From Kiritimatiellia bacterium (GTDB lineage Bacteria > Verrucomicrobiota > Kiritimatiellia > RFP12 > UBA3636), in NCBI GenBank assembly GCA_016295275.1, contig JAEDLN010000005.1, positions 1 to 31,563 of the forward strand: 31,563 bases of DNA, given 5' to 3'. The notes below the pieces were generated by a model. It was given only the letters and a program-made list of their open reading frames with translations, did no database searches and was not told the origin of the DNA. A program made the position numbers and the translations under genes. Positions 24,036 to 31,563 of this stretch are shown one piece after another; position 1 is the stretch's first letter, and every line of letters begins with the position of its first letter.

Positions 24036-25121
24036 TCAGAAGTTGTCGCGGAAGAAGGCTTCGATGCGTGACTGGCAATCGAACGTAGAAGCGATCAAGG
24101 CGGTCCGGATCCACATGCCGTTGCGCATCTGGCGCCAGTACATGGCGCGGGGATCGGTATCGCAGTCGGTTGCGATTTCGTCGCGGCGTGGAAGCGGGTG
24201 CATCAGGATGGCGCTCGGTTTCATGAGGCGCATCAGATTGGCATTGATTTTGAACTTGGACGTATCGATCCGGGCGGATTCGCCCTTGGAGCGGTCCCAT
24301 TCGTCTTGGATGCGTGTCATGTAGACGGCATCGGCCTCGGGAAGATACTTTTGCATATCATCCGTCACGACATAGGATGCGCCCCTGCGGTCGAGCATAT
24401 CCAGAATATCCTGACCGATTTGCAATGGTTCTGCGGCCACGAAGACATGTCGGATATTGTCGTAGTTGAGGAGGAGATTGGACAGGGAGCGGACCGTACG
24501 GCCGCGCGCCAAATCGCCGACATAGAGAATGGTCCGGTTGGCGAGACCGCCGCGGCGTTCGAAGCTGCGGCGCAGGGTATAGATATCCAGAAGGGCCTGT
24601 GTCGGGTGCTGATCTTTTCCGGAGCCGGCATTGATGATGGGGATGGGGCGTTCGGATTTGGCGAGTACCCAGGACATCCGTTCCGCGAGACCTTTCTCCT
24701 GCGTCCGCATGATGATCAGGTCGAAATAGGAGCTGAACGTCCGGATGGAGTCTTCTCGCGTTTCGCCTTTGAATTCGCTGGAGATGGCGGCATCGCGCAC
24801 TTCTCCCGTCCGCAGACCGAGGATTTGGCATGCGGAATGGAAGGAGAGGAACGTCCGGGAGGAAGGCTGCGTGAAATAGATCATTGCCCGCTTGTGGAAG
24901 AGCAGGCTTTGCAGGAATTCCATACCGGAGCGCGTTTTTGCGATTTGACGGATTTTGGTTGCCAAATCGCACAGTGCGTCAATCCGTTCGCGGTTGAATT
25001 GTTGGGCGAAGAGCGTACAAAACGGCATTCCATCCGGTTTTGCGAGAAGTTCCGCTTTCGTTTCCATCGGGAGCGCTTCAAACTGTTCCCAAGTGTATTC
25101 GGTTGCACGAAGTTTCATCAT
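24036..25121 (-). CDS. pyrB: Aspartate carbamoyltransferase catalytic chain
   Basis: The enzyme joins carbamoyl phosphate to L-aspartate, the first committed pyrimidine step. Key motifs are PSSRT (about 86-90, usually PSTRT), FKGETREDS with the active-site Lys, MRTQEKG, QHPTQALLDIYT, GDLARGRTVRSL, YMTRIQDEWDR and HPLPRRDEIATDCD, which together match E. coli PyrB closely. At 361 aa it is about 50 residues longer than that protein, with roughly 35 extra residues at the N-terminus. AAGGA lies about 8 nt before ATG 25121, which decides the start; an earlier frame opening at 25142 overlaps that site. No regulatory chain gene (pyrI) is seen. It lies 71 nt after argF. Confidence 0.93.
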   Translation of the reverse strand: MMKLRATEYTWEQFEALPMETKAELLAKPDGMPFCTLFAQQFNRERIDALCDLATKIRQIAKTRSGMEFLQSLLFHKRAMIYFTQPSSRTFLSFHSACQILGLRTGEVRDAAISSEFKGETREDSIRTFSSYFDLIIMRTQEKGLAERMSWVLAKSERPIPIINAGSGKDQHPTQALLDIYTLRRSFERRGGLANRTILYVGDLARGRTVRSLSNLLLNYDNIRHVFVAAEPLQIGQDILDMLDRRGASYVVTDDMQKYLPEADAVYMTRIQDEWDRSKGESARIDTSKFKINANLMRLMKPSAILMHPLPRRDEIATDCDTDPRAMYWRQMRNGMWIRTALIASTFDCQSRIEAFFRDNF

Positions 25122-25192
25122 CACGAACGTCCTTTCAAGCAAATGAGAAGAATCGGCACTGGAGCCGGGCGGGGAAAAGCGGGAGGCGAAGG

Positions 25193-26200
25193 TTAGCCTT
25201 TGGAGGGGTCGCCGATTGCGGAAACGAAGAGAGCCTTGATGGTGTGCATCCGGTTTTCCGCCTCGTCGAAAACGCGCGAGAAGGGAGCTTCGAAGACGTC
25301 ATCCGTCACTTCGAGGGCACCCGTATCCTTGGAAAACTCGGTTTCGCAATCATGGAATGCGGGAAGACAGTGCAAAAAGATGAAATCGCCGCCGAGGTTT
25401 CCGGTCCGTTCGCAGAGCTCCATATTGATTTGGTAGGGACGGAGCATGCGCATCCGTTCTGCCTGCTTCGCTTCTTCGCCCATCGAAACCCAGACATCGG
25501 TGTAGAGGCAGTTTGCCCCGCGAACGGCGGTTTTCGGATCGGTTTCGATCGAAACGGAGGAACCGTTCTTTTGTGCGATTTCGATGGCATACCGGACATC
25601 GTCCGGGTTGGGCAGAAGCTCTGTCGGGGTACAGTTGACGAAATCGACACCGGTTTTGGCGCAACCGAACATGAGAGACGTTGCGACATTGTTCCGGCCG
25701 TCGCCGACATAGACGATTTTGCGTCCGTGCAGATCCTTTCCGAAGTTTTGGCGGAGAGTCATGAGATCCGCGAAGATTTGTGTCGGGTGGTGATCGTCGG
25801 TCAGGCCATTCCAAACGGGAACGCCGGAGAATCGTGCGAGTTGTTCCACGGTATCTTGGCGGAAGCCGCGGAAGAGGATGCCATCGAAGAAGCGACCGAG
25901 CACGCGAGCGGAGTCTTTGACGCTTTCCTTGTGTCCGAAGTGGATATCGTGCTGATTCAGATATTCGGCGTTTCCGCCCTCGTCCTGAGCTGCGACGAGG
26001 CAGGCATTCCGGGTTCTGGTAGAGCCCTTTTCGAAAATGAGGGCGATATTGCGCCGGTGCAGGAGATCGCCGCGGATGCCGGCGTCTTTACGTGCCTTGA
26101 GCGCCTCGGCCAGTTCCAGGAGTTGAATCATCTCTTCATCGGTGAAATCGTGCAAGGTGCGCAGGTGGCGTTTTGCAAGAGCGGGATTCCAGGTAATCAT
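25193..26200 (-). CDS. argF: Ornithine carbamoyltransferase
   Basis: This enzyme makes citrulline from ornithine and carbamoyl phosphate in arginine synthesis. The 335-aa protein has the carbamoyl phosphate loop STRTR (60-64), DDHHPTQIFADL (about 135-146), DVWVSMGEE (235-243, ornithine side) and FLHCLPAFHD (275-284), all standard for the family. The catabolic form (ArcB) has similar motifs, but no arcA or arcC is near, so a biosynthetic role is more likely. It heads a minus-strand series with pyrB, so two enzymes that draw on the same carbamoyl phosphate pool are adjacent. Confidence 0.93.
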   Translation of the reverse strand: MITWNPALAKRHLRTLHDFTDEEMIQLLELAEALKARKDAGIRGDLLHRRNIALIFEKGSTRTRNACLVAAQDEGGNAEYLNQHDIHFGHKESVKDSARVLGRFFDGILFRGFRQDTVEQLARFSGVPVWNGLTDDHHPTQIFADLMTLRQNFGKDLHGRKIVYVGDGRNNVATSLMFGCAKTGVDFVNCTPTELLPNPDDVRYAIEIAQKNGSSVSIETDPKTAVRGANCLYTDVWVSMGEEAKQAERMRMLRPYQINMELCERTGNLGGDFIFLHCLPAFHDCETEFSKDTGALEVTDDVFEAPFSRVFDEAENRMHTIKALFVSAIGDPSKG

Positions 26201-26250
26201 ATTGAGTATCTCGATCGCTTCGTGTTTTTGTTATCGTTATCGTATTGCAG

Positions 26251-26279
26251 ATGCTATCAAAAGCACCTATTGCGGGCAA
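26251..26279 (-). promoter_or_regulatory. possible promoter of the argF-pyrB series
   Basis: On the minus strand TTGCCC (26279-26274) and TAGCAT (26256-26251) are 17 nt apart, with a start near 26244 and a leader of about 44 nt. The surrounding 208-nt gap (26201-26408) is otherwise featureless; I see no ARG-box-like palindrome or intrinsic terminator in it. Confidence 0.35.
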
Positions 26280-26408
26280 CGGATATTCCGGGGGCTTTCT
26301 TGTCTGAAATTCCGGTTCAAGTCGGATCGGCCGAAGTTTTTGCGGGGGGTGAGACGTATTCGGGCATGTGCTTTCGGCCCGAGGCGGGCGGTTGGCCGGC
26401 GGCGGTCG

Positions 26409-26936
26409 CTATTTCTGCCAAAACGGGATATAGTCGCGAACGGCGGATTTGACGGCTGCGTCATGCGCCATCGCATGTGGGTCGTTTGCCCGCAGGAGGG
26501 CATAGAAGCGCGGGCCGTGATTCATTTCCACGGTATGGCAGAGTTCATGGATGAGGATATGTGCGGCAAGCGCTTCCGGGAGAAAGAGCAAGAGGTAATT
26601 GAGGGAGATGGCGCCGGAGGACGATCGGGAAGCCCAGCGCGTACGGGGGGCGCCGATGCGGACGAGCGAGGGGCGTGCGAAACCGTGTTCGTCCGCTAAT
26701 TGCAGAAGGCGCGGGGCGAGGAATTTCCGGGCAAGGTCGGACAGCAGCGGTGCGAATGCGGTTTGCAGCTGTCGAGGGGTGGGGTCTTTGTTTTCCGGGT
26801 AGACGACGGTCACATGCAGATCGGAATGGAGCATCAGATGCAGGACCATGCCGGGAGATGGCTTTTGGGGCAGCCAGCCGACTTGGATTTTCTGTGCGAT
26901 TGCCCGCAGTTCGACGGTTTGAAACGGTCGCATCAT
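26409..26936 (-). CDS. YgjP-like (DUF45/M48-type) metal-dependent protease
   Basis: The 175-aa protein carries the zinc-protease motif HELCH (130-134) with a third ligand at His140 (EMNHGPRFY). Before it lies the YgjP-type segment TRWASRSSSGAISLN (about 99-113), where relatives have RWGSC-S. Such proteins are small putative zinc peptidases of unknown target. It is shorter than typical YgjP proteins (about 230 aa) and lacks some of the N-terminal part. Its start is 15 nt after ftsI, so it appears to be the last gene of this shortened dcw operon. Confidence 0.83.
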   Translation of the reverse strand: MMRPFQTVELRAIAQKIQVGWLPQKPSPGMVLHLMLHSDLHVTVVYPENKDPTPRQLQTAFAPLLSDLARKFLAPRLLQLADEHGFARPSLVRIGAPRTRWASRSSSGAISLNYLLLFLPEALAAHILIHELCHTVEMNHGPRFYALLRANDPHAMAHDAAVKSAVRDYIPFWQK

Positions 26937-26951
26937 AAGGCGAGAATCGGT

Positions 26952-28796
26952 TTAGTCCAGCTCGTCGGAAAGGAGTTCTTCCTCGGTCAATTCGTAATCG
27001 AAGTGTCCGCTCGGGGGGATTCCGAGATAATTGACGGCGTATTCCGCAATTTTGGAGAAGACGGGGGCGGCAACGGTGCCGCCGTGGTATCGTTTCGGCG
27101 GGGCCTCCAAGGTCACGAGAATCGTAAGGCGCGGATTTTCGGCCGGGATGAAACCGACAAAGGTGCCGCAGTAATCGGTTTGGGAGTAGCCGCCGCGGAC
27201 GGCGATTTGGGCCGTACCCGTCTTTCCGGCAACGGTATATCCGGAAACGCGTGCGCGGCGTCCTGTTCCGGAGGGCGTGCAAACGCCTTCCAGCATTTTC
27301 AGCACCTGATTTGCGACTTCTTCGCGTACGGGTTGGCGGACGACCTCCGGGTTCATTTCCCAAAGGAGCGTACCATCGGGTGAGAGAACCTTTTTGACGA
27401 GGATCGGCTTTAGGAGCTTTCCGCCGTTTCCGAGGGCGCTGTAGGCGGTTACGAGCTGGATGCCGGAAACACTGATGCCCTGACCGATGGAGACGCGGAT
27501 GTTTTGCAGATCGCTCCAGGGTCTTTTGGGCGTATAGCCGAGATAGCCGCGCGCCTCGACGCCGGCGCGGAAGGGGAGTCCGGTTCGTTCGCCGAAGCCG
27601 AAATCGCGAAGGTATTGGACTTGGCGTTGTTTGCCGAGTGCCATACCGAGACGCGAGGCACCGCGGTTCGAGGATTTTTCGAGCATGCAGGCGACCGTGA
27701 TGCGATTGGACGGGACATGATCGGAGAGCTGTCGGCCGCAGTAGAGTCCCGGGCTCACATCCAGGATGGAATTGGTCCGGACGAGACCTTCGTTCAAAGC
27801 TGCGGCCGCCGCGAAGGATTTCATGACCGAGCCGGGCTCGTATTGTTTGAAGATGGCGCTATTCCAGCGGGAAGTCGGATTGGCGGTGCCATAGTCGGCC
27901 GGGTTGAAATCGGGGCGCGAAGCCATGGCGAGGATTTCGCCGGTTTTCGTATCTTGAACGATGCTCCAGCAGGAGCGCGGCCCGAAGGTTTCCATTGCTT
28001 CGTCGAGGGCCTGATTGACGGCGTGTTGGAGGTTTTGATCGATACTGAGGATGACATTGTTTCCGTTTACCGGAGGCACCTTGACCTTGCGACGGGAGCG
28101 GATTTCGACGCGACGGGAATTTGCCTCGCCGATGATGTAGCCGGGTTTGCCGGAGAGGACGAGATCGAGCGATTTTTCAAGTCCGTCGAGGGCCTCTTCG
28201 TTGGAGTTGATATAGCCGACGAGATGGGACGCCTCGTGTCCAAGCGGGTAAACGCGTCGAGATCCGGGTTCGACGATGATGCAGCGGCGAAGGACAGGAT
28301 TGGTCGCGATATTCCGAACGATGTCATGGTCGTCGATCGTACCCAGTTTCCGGTAGTGGGTATTGGTTGCGGCGAGGGCGGAGTTGAGGCGGTCCGGGGC
28401 GCAGATATTGTAGGGAAGGAGCGTCGTGCAGACGTTTTCGCGAAGCTCGTCCGGGATGATGCCGGGATCGATGCAAATGGTCCAATGCGGGCGGGAGAGG
28501 GCAAGCGCATAGCCGTTTCTATCGTAGATGGTTCCACGGACGGCGGGCAGCTCGCGCTTGTATTCCCGCGGGGTTGTCACCATTGCCTGATTGGGACGGA
28601 GGTGCGCCTTATAGAGCTGACAATAGACGAAACCAAAGATGCCGAAGAGAGCGAAAAAAACGATGCAGAAACGGAGTCTGAAAGGATTGGCCGGCAGAAA
28701 AGAAGAAAGTACCCGCACCAGATTGCGCAAGGCCTTCCAGAAGGGTAAACGGGAACGGGGCGATTGAGTCGGAGACGAATCCGGGGAAGTCGGCAT
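26952..28796 (-). CDS. ftsI: Penicillin-binding protein, septal peptidoglycan transpeptidase FtsI/PBP3
   Basis: This 614-aa class B penicillin-binding protein cross-links peptidoglycan at the division septum. A cytoplasmic N-terminus is followed by one membrane helix (about 41-61), a PBP dimerisation domain (about 80-240, opening RGTIYDRNGYALA) and the transpeptidase domain. The latter has the catalytic Ser in SVMK (323-326), SSN (375-377) and KTGTAQ (525-530). There is no PASTA domain. It lies 61 nt after the ftsL-like gene and 15 nt before the metalloprotease gene. Position after ftsL marks it as the divisome enzyme rather than a sporulation or elongation PBP. Confidence 0.94.
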   Translation of the reverse strand: MPTSPDSSPTQSPRSRLPFWKALRNLVRVLSSFLPANPFRLRFCIVFFALFGIFGFVYCQLYKAHLRPNQAMVTTPREYKRELPAVRGTIYDRNGYALALSRPHWTICIDPGIIPDELRENVCTTLLPYNICAPDRLNSALAATNTHYRKLGTIDDHDIVRNIATNPVLRRCIIVEPGSRRVYPLGHEASHLVGYINSNEEALDGLEKSLDLVLSGKPGYIIGEANSRRVEIRSRRKVKVPPVNGNNVILSIDQNLQHAVNQALDEAMETFGPRSCWSIVQDTKTGEILAMASRPDFNPADYGTANPTSRWNSAIFKQYEPGSVMKSFAAAAALNEGLVRTNSILDVSPGLYCGRQLSDHVPSNRITVACMLEKSSNRGASRLGMALGKQRQVQYLRDFGFGERTGLPFRAGVEARGYLGYTPKRPWSDLQNIRVSIGQGISVSGIQLVTAYSALGNGGKLLKPILVKKVLSPDGTLLWEMNPEVVRQPVREEVANQVLKMLEGVCTPSGTGRRARVSGYTVAGKTGTAQIAVRGGYSQTDYCGTFVGFIPAENPRLTILVTLEAPPKRYHGGTVAAPVFSKIAEYAVNYLGIPPSGHFDYELTEEELLSDELD

Positions 28797-28857
28797 GGCA
28801 AATGGTTCGGGGAGTGGCGTATGCCGGTATGCGAGGGGCGGTTGTCGAGGGGGCGGC

Positions 28858-29280
28858 TCAACGTGTAGAAGCGTAAATATTCGCGTCGGATCCGTTCGAA
28901 TAGCCCTTGGATTCCCATTTCTGGAGCTGCGCGTAGTATGTCTTGCGGGGTATCCGTTGGGTTTGGCGGACCCGCGTCATTCGGATTCCGTTTGCCTTGA
29001 GGGCAGATTCCAGAGAAGCGGGGGCGATAAGAGCATCCCACTTTGTTTTTTCGCTCCTCAAATCGGTATCGAGTTGCATTTGGCGCGATTCTTCGAAAGC
29101 GATTTCCTCCGAGATGGATTCGCAGTTGTGTTGCAAGATTGCATAGACGATGCAGACGACGGCCGCAAAGATGAGAAAGAGTGCGAACGGGGCGGTGACG
29201 GCCCAGGTATGCTGTGTTTGGCTATAAATCCGATTCCGGTTTGTTTTCCGTCTTCTATGGGATGTGACGTGTCGTTTCAT
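28858..29280 (-). CDS. ftsL: FtsL-like cell division protein
   Basis: This 140-aa protein has a basic cytoplasmic N-terminus, one transmembrane helix (about 27-49) and a following region with heptad-like helices (about 50-90), the layout of FtsL, which recruits and activates the septal synthase with FtsB. Sequence in this family is poorly conserved, so the call rests on size, topology and position between rsmH and ftsI. The leader is pyrimidine-rich with no Shine-Dalgarno sequence. Its C-terminal part (about 100-140) is a basic extension of no known role. Confidence 0.72.
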   Translation of the reverse strand: MKRHVTSHRRRKTNRNRIYSQTQHTWAVTAPFALFLIFAAVVCIVYAILQHNCESISEEIAFEESRQMQLDTDLRSEKTKWDALIAPASLESALKANGIRMTRVRQTQRIPRKTYYAQLQKWESKGYSNGSDANIYASTR

Positions 29281-29319
29281 AGCAGCGTGAGAAAGGGGGA
29301 AGGAAAGTGAAGAAAGGGG

Positions 29320-30255
29320 CTAGTCTTCGATCCGTCGAACGGCTCTGAGCTTTGCGGAACGGGCGCGCGGGTTTTCGGCGCATTCGGTTTCAGAAGGTGC
29401 GATCGTGTGCCGATTGAGACGGACGACGCGCGGTGCCCGACCTTCGTAGCGGGCTCCTCCCTGCGGCAGGGAGACCATCTTTCCCTCGTGTTCCCGGAAG
29501 ATGTGTTTGACAATCCGATCTTCCATGGAGTGAAAAGAGATGACGGCGAGCACTCCATTGGGGGCGAGGCGTCCGATAGCGGCTTCCAGTGCGGTTTCGA
29601 TTTGTTCGAATTCCGCATTGACGGCGATCCGAAGGGCTTGAAAAGAGCAGGTTGCGGGATGGCGCGGGGCTCCGCGGCGTCCACCGACAGCCCGCTCGAT
29701 GATCTCGGCGAGGCGTGTCGTTGTTGTGATGGGGGAGCGTTTTTGTTCCTCGAGAATGGATTTGGCGATTCGACCGGCTTGCGGTTCTTCTCCGAAGTCG
29801 CGAAGCAATTGTGCGAGGCCTCGCCAATCATCGCCGAAGCCGGCAATCCAATCCGCGGCGGTTCTCCCTTTGGTGCAGTCCATTCGCATATCCAGCGGAC
29901 CCTCGTGCAGGAAAGAGAAGCCGCGATCGGGTTCGTCCAGCTGGAAAGAGGAAACGCCGAGATCGAACAAGATGCCATCGAAGGCGGTGAAGCCGGCTTG
30001 GGCAGCGGCTTGTGCGAGGGAGGCGAAATCGGAATGAACGAGCACGGCCCGATTGCCGTAAGGGGCGAGGCGTTTTGTACAGCGTGCGATCGCATCGGGA
30101 TCGCGATCCAAGCCGAGCAATCGGCCGTCCGGACCGGAGGCTTTGAGGATTTCTTCTGCATGACCGCCTCCGCCGAGCGTGCCGTCCAGATAGCAACCAC
30201 CGGCGCGCGGTTGGAGCGCTTCCAGTGTTTCGCGAAGAAGAACGGGAATATGCAT
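29320..30255 (-). CDS. rsmH: 16S rRNA (cytosine(1402)-N4)-methyltransferase
   Basis: The enzyme (formerly MraW) adds the N4-methyl group to C1402 of 16S rRNA near the ribosomal P site. The 311-aa protein is of normal length. Motifs are the N-terminal HIPVLLRE, SAM-binding DGTLGGGGH (24-32), LFDLGVSSFQLDEPDRGFSF (about 96-115), ATCSFQALRIAVN and the C-terminal ISFHSMEDRIVKHIF. It sits between mraZ (45 nt) and ftsL (39 nt), the standard dcw order. The nucleotides just before ATG 30255 are almost purely C and T, with no ribosome binding site. Confidence 0.95.
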   Translation of the reverse strand: MHIPVLLRETLEALQPRAGGCYLDGTLGGGGHAEEILKASGPDGRLLGLDRDPDAIARCTKRLAPYGNRAVLVHSDFASLAQAAAQAGFTAFDGILFDLGVSSFQLDEPDRGFSFLHEGPLDMRMDCTKGRTAADWIAGFGDDWRGLAQLLRDFGEEPQAGRIAKSILEEQKRSPITTTTRLAEIIERAVGGRRGAPRHPATCSFQALRIAVNAEFEQIETALEAAIGRLAPNGVLAVISFHSMEDRIVKHIFREHEGKMVSLPQGGARYEGRAPRVVRLNRHTIAPSETECAENPRARSAKLRAVRRIED

Positions 30256-30300
30256 GATGGAGAGGGAGAGGCAGAGAGGATACAGAACAAAGGGGGAGGA

Positions 30301-30801
30301 CTAGAAGCCGAGCTCCCGGGCCGTAGCGGAGAGCTCCTCGAGGAGAGCATTTTCGTTGCCATCCACTTTCGGACGTCGTGCGAGAGACCAAACCTCGAAG
30401 TGATAGCCCACACCGATGAGAACAGTGTCGGAATCGATGCCGGCGTAGGAGAGTAAGGAGTCTTTTACGCGAATGCGGTTTTGCGTATCCAACGTGCAGC
30501 AGTGAATCATTTCCCCCAATCGGCTCAGAAATTGCGCCTTTGCCGTATTGGTTAAGGCGGAGGTCCGAAATGGTTCCATGCGTTGGTCGAATTCGGAGGG
30601 GCTGAACACGTCCAGACAGCCTGTACGCGAAAGCGACGGCATGACATAGACCTGCGCAGGTTTTCCCATGCGATCCACCCAATCCGATGGAATGGTGAAA
30701 CGACGCTTCGGATCCAAACGGTGGTCTGCCCGGCCGAGAATCGGCTGGACAGACGGACCATTTTCGGCCGTCGCTTCGTATTTTGTGGGAACCTCTGACA
30801 T
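30301..30801 (-). CDS. mraZ: MraZ transcriptional regulator
   Basis: MraZ is a ring-forming DNA-binding protein that controls its own dcw operon. The 166-aa protein has two AbrB-like halves, each with the DxxxR signature: DPKRR near the start (in DHRLDPKRRFTIP) and DTQNR in CCTLDTQNRIRVK. ATG 30801 is preferred over 30831, because GAGGG lies a few nt before it and the upstream start would fall on the transcription start region. It is slightly longer than the usual 140-150 aa. A 10-bp-phased TGTCA array covers its promoter. Confidence 0.9.
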   Translation of the reverse strand: MSEVPTKYEATAENGPSVQPILGRADHRLDPKRRFTIPSDWVDRMGKPAQVYVMPSLSRTGCLDVFSPSEFDQRMEPFRTSALTNTAKAQFLSRLGEMIHCCTLDTQNRIRVKDSLLSYAGIDSDTVLIGVGYHFEVWSLARRPKVDGNENALLEELSATARELGF

Positions 30802-30840
30802 TTTGCGCCCTCTTGTGACATCATTAAACATTTTTTGACA
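30796..30840 (-). promoter_or_regulatory. probable MraZ operator, 10-bp-phased TGTCA boxes
   Basis: Read on the minus strand, TGTCA (30840-30836), TGTTT (30830-30826), TGTCA (30820-30816) and TGTCA (30800-30796) fall on an exact 10-bp register; the slot at 30810-30806 (GGGCG) is degenerate. MraZ in other bacteria binds direct repeats spaced by one helical turn (TGGG-type boxes in E. coli), so this fits an autoregulatory site with altered bases. The last box overlaps the start codon. Confidence 0.5.
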
Positions 30841-30851
30841 CCAAACTGCAA
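30823..30851 (-). promoter_or_regulatory. promoter of mraZ and the dcw operon
   Basis: On the minus strand TTGCAG (30851-30846) and TTTAAT (30828-30823) are separated by 17 nt, with a start near 30816, about 15 nt before the mraZ ATG. The TGTCA boxes lie across the spacer, the -10 region and the start site. Confidence 0.55.
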
Positions 30852-30980
30852 GCGAAAAATGACGCGGGCGAGAAAAAATGTGGAATTCGCCGGAAAATCA
30901 GGTGAAATCGGTCTCAATCGTGTTCGGAGACGGCAAAACGTGCAGCTGCTCCTGAGAAGAAAAAATCACAGCCTGGACAA

Positions 30981-31169
30981 ATGCTCAATCTGAATCCAGG
31001 TCAGTACGACGCGCTGGAAGCTGTTGCAACTCGCTGGCAGAATGAAGATCAGAGTCTTTCCGAAACGCTAGGCATTTACGACGATCTGACAAGGCAAAGT
31101 TACGTCTATGGCAAGGCCAAAGAGTATGCGGAAGAATATGCTAGCAAGGCCGATGCTGCTCATAGATAA
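30981..31169 (+). CDS. Small hypothetical protein, first half of a TAA-split frame
   Basis: This 62-aa open frame encodes an acidic, probably helical peptide with Tyr/Ala/Glu-rich end (YGKAKEYAEEYASKADAAHR). I do not recognise it. It ends in TAA, and the next codon in the same frame is the ATG of the following frame, so the two could be one gene broken by a nonsense mutation. There is no clear ribosome binding site or promoter in the 130 nt between it and the divergent mraZ promoter. Codons such as AGA, AGG, ACA and CTA, rare in the neighbours, suggest a different origin. Confidence 0.4.
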   Translation: MLNLNPGQYDALEAVATRWQNEDQSLSETLGIYDDLTRQSYVYGKAKEYAEEYASKADAAHR

Positions 31170-31439
31170 ATGGAAAACCTTGAGCTCTTCCTTTCAACGG
31201 CGTTCGACAAACCGCAATCGGCTCAACAACGATTCTCCGCAAATACGGAGAAGACCGATTTTCTTTCCAGTTTGCTTCCTGCCGCACCGCAGACGGACGC
31301 GCTTGGCAGCGTCAGGAAAGGAATCGGCGGACATTCCGTCACAGAAGAACTGGCTGCCAATCTGAAAAGACTCGTCGATATCGCCGAACGGCAACTTTCT
31401 GAGACAAAGTGGTCAAGGGGAGCGGTATTTGTATCATGA
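31170..31439 (+). CDS. Small hypothetical protein, second half of a TAA-split frame
   Basis: This 89-aa open frame begins directly after the TAA of the previous one and in the same phase. It is predicted helical in part (ELAANLKRLVDIAERQLSE). I see no known domain, signal peptide or membrane segment. Codon use is like the preceding frame and unlike the dcw genes. It could be translated by coupling, by readthrough, or not at all. The sequence becomes AT-rich just after its stop, and a strong hairpin follows 85 nt later. Confidence 0.4.
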   Translation: MENLELFLSTAFDKPQSAQQRFSANTEKTDFLSSLLPAAPQTDALGSVRKGIGGHSVTEELAANLKRLVDIAERQLSETKWSRGAVFVS

Positions 31440-31524
31440 AAAACTATTTCAATCTAATATACCACCAAATACATTCGCACACAACCGCCATGGTTTGAAT
31501 CATATAGAAATGTAACTTCTCATC

Positions 31525-31553
31525 GTAAATGCGACTACCCTAGTCGCATTTAC
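31525..31553. terminator. perfect 13-bp hairpin near the window end
   Basis: GTAAATGCGACTA (31525-31537) and TAGTCGCATTTAC (31541-31553) are exact reverse complements around a CCC loop. It lies 85 nt after the last small frame. Only a short T-poor tail (TTGTTCC) follows, so it may be a bidirectional terminator, the end of a mobile element or a recombination site; the window stops too soon to tell. Confidence 0.5.
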
Positions 31554-31563
31554 TTGTTCCGAA

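Noticed and set aside
26301..26340. A GGTTCAAGTC string resembling a tRNA T-loop
   Set aside because: The flanking bases form only four T-stem pairs, and no acceptor, D or anticodon stem can be built upstream.

Overview
This is a gene-dense bacterial window of moderately high GC. It suggests a member of the PVC superphylum, most likely Kiritimatiellota, Lentisphaerota or Verrucomicrobiota. The clues are a VWA / DUF4175-like / prenyltransferase-repeat cluster, a GHL6-type glycoside hydrolase, a LacI regulator beside a sugar-kinase-like gene, and GC-rich intergenic repeat blocks. The assignment is inference from gene content; no rRNA or other decisive marker is present.

Layout, left half: a GC-rich repeat block (1-290) precedes a sigma-70-like promoter and guaB (IMP dehydrogenase). 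A metallophosphoesterase follows and converges with a minus-strand unit of a GHL6-type glycoside hydrolase, an ECF-like sigma factor and a membrane protein with squalene-cyclase-like repeats that is probably its anti-sigma factor. Back-to-back promoters separate this unit from cysE. Next come rsmB and a NodB-like deacetylase, then a second GC-rich repeat block (9962-10330). A LacI-family regulator and an N-acetylhexosamine-kinase-like phosphotransferase follow.

Centre (12.9-21.0 kb): three large envelope genes lie in a row. They encode a 1053-aa VWA/glutamine-amidotransferase-like membrane protein, an 1155-aa DUF4175-like protein with a Gln-rich repeat tail, and a secreted prenyltransferase/squalene-oxidase-repeat protein. 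A strong hairpin separates them from the convergent minus-strand genes. This trio is the best candidate for a poorly described system.

Right half, all minus strand: argF, pyrB, exbB, exbD, an atypical thioredoxin reductase and a YbaY-like lipoprotein form one closely spaced series. Upstream of it is a shortened dcw (division and cell wall) cluster, mraZ-rsmH-ftsL-ftsI, ending in a YgjP-type metalloprotease gene. The mraZ promoter carries a 10-bp-phased TGTCA array that looks like an MraZ operator. The last 0.6 kb holds a small unrecognised reading frame split by one in-frame TAA and ends in a perfect 13-bp hairpin.

A recurring feature is pyrimidine-rich leaders without a Shine-Dalgarno sequence before many start codons, while other genes have clear GGAG-type sites.
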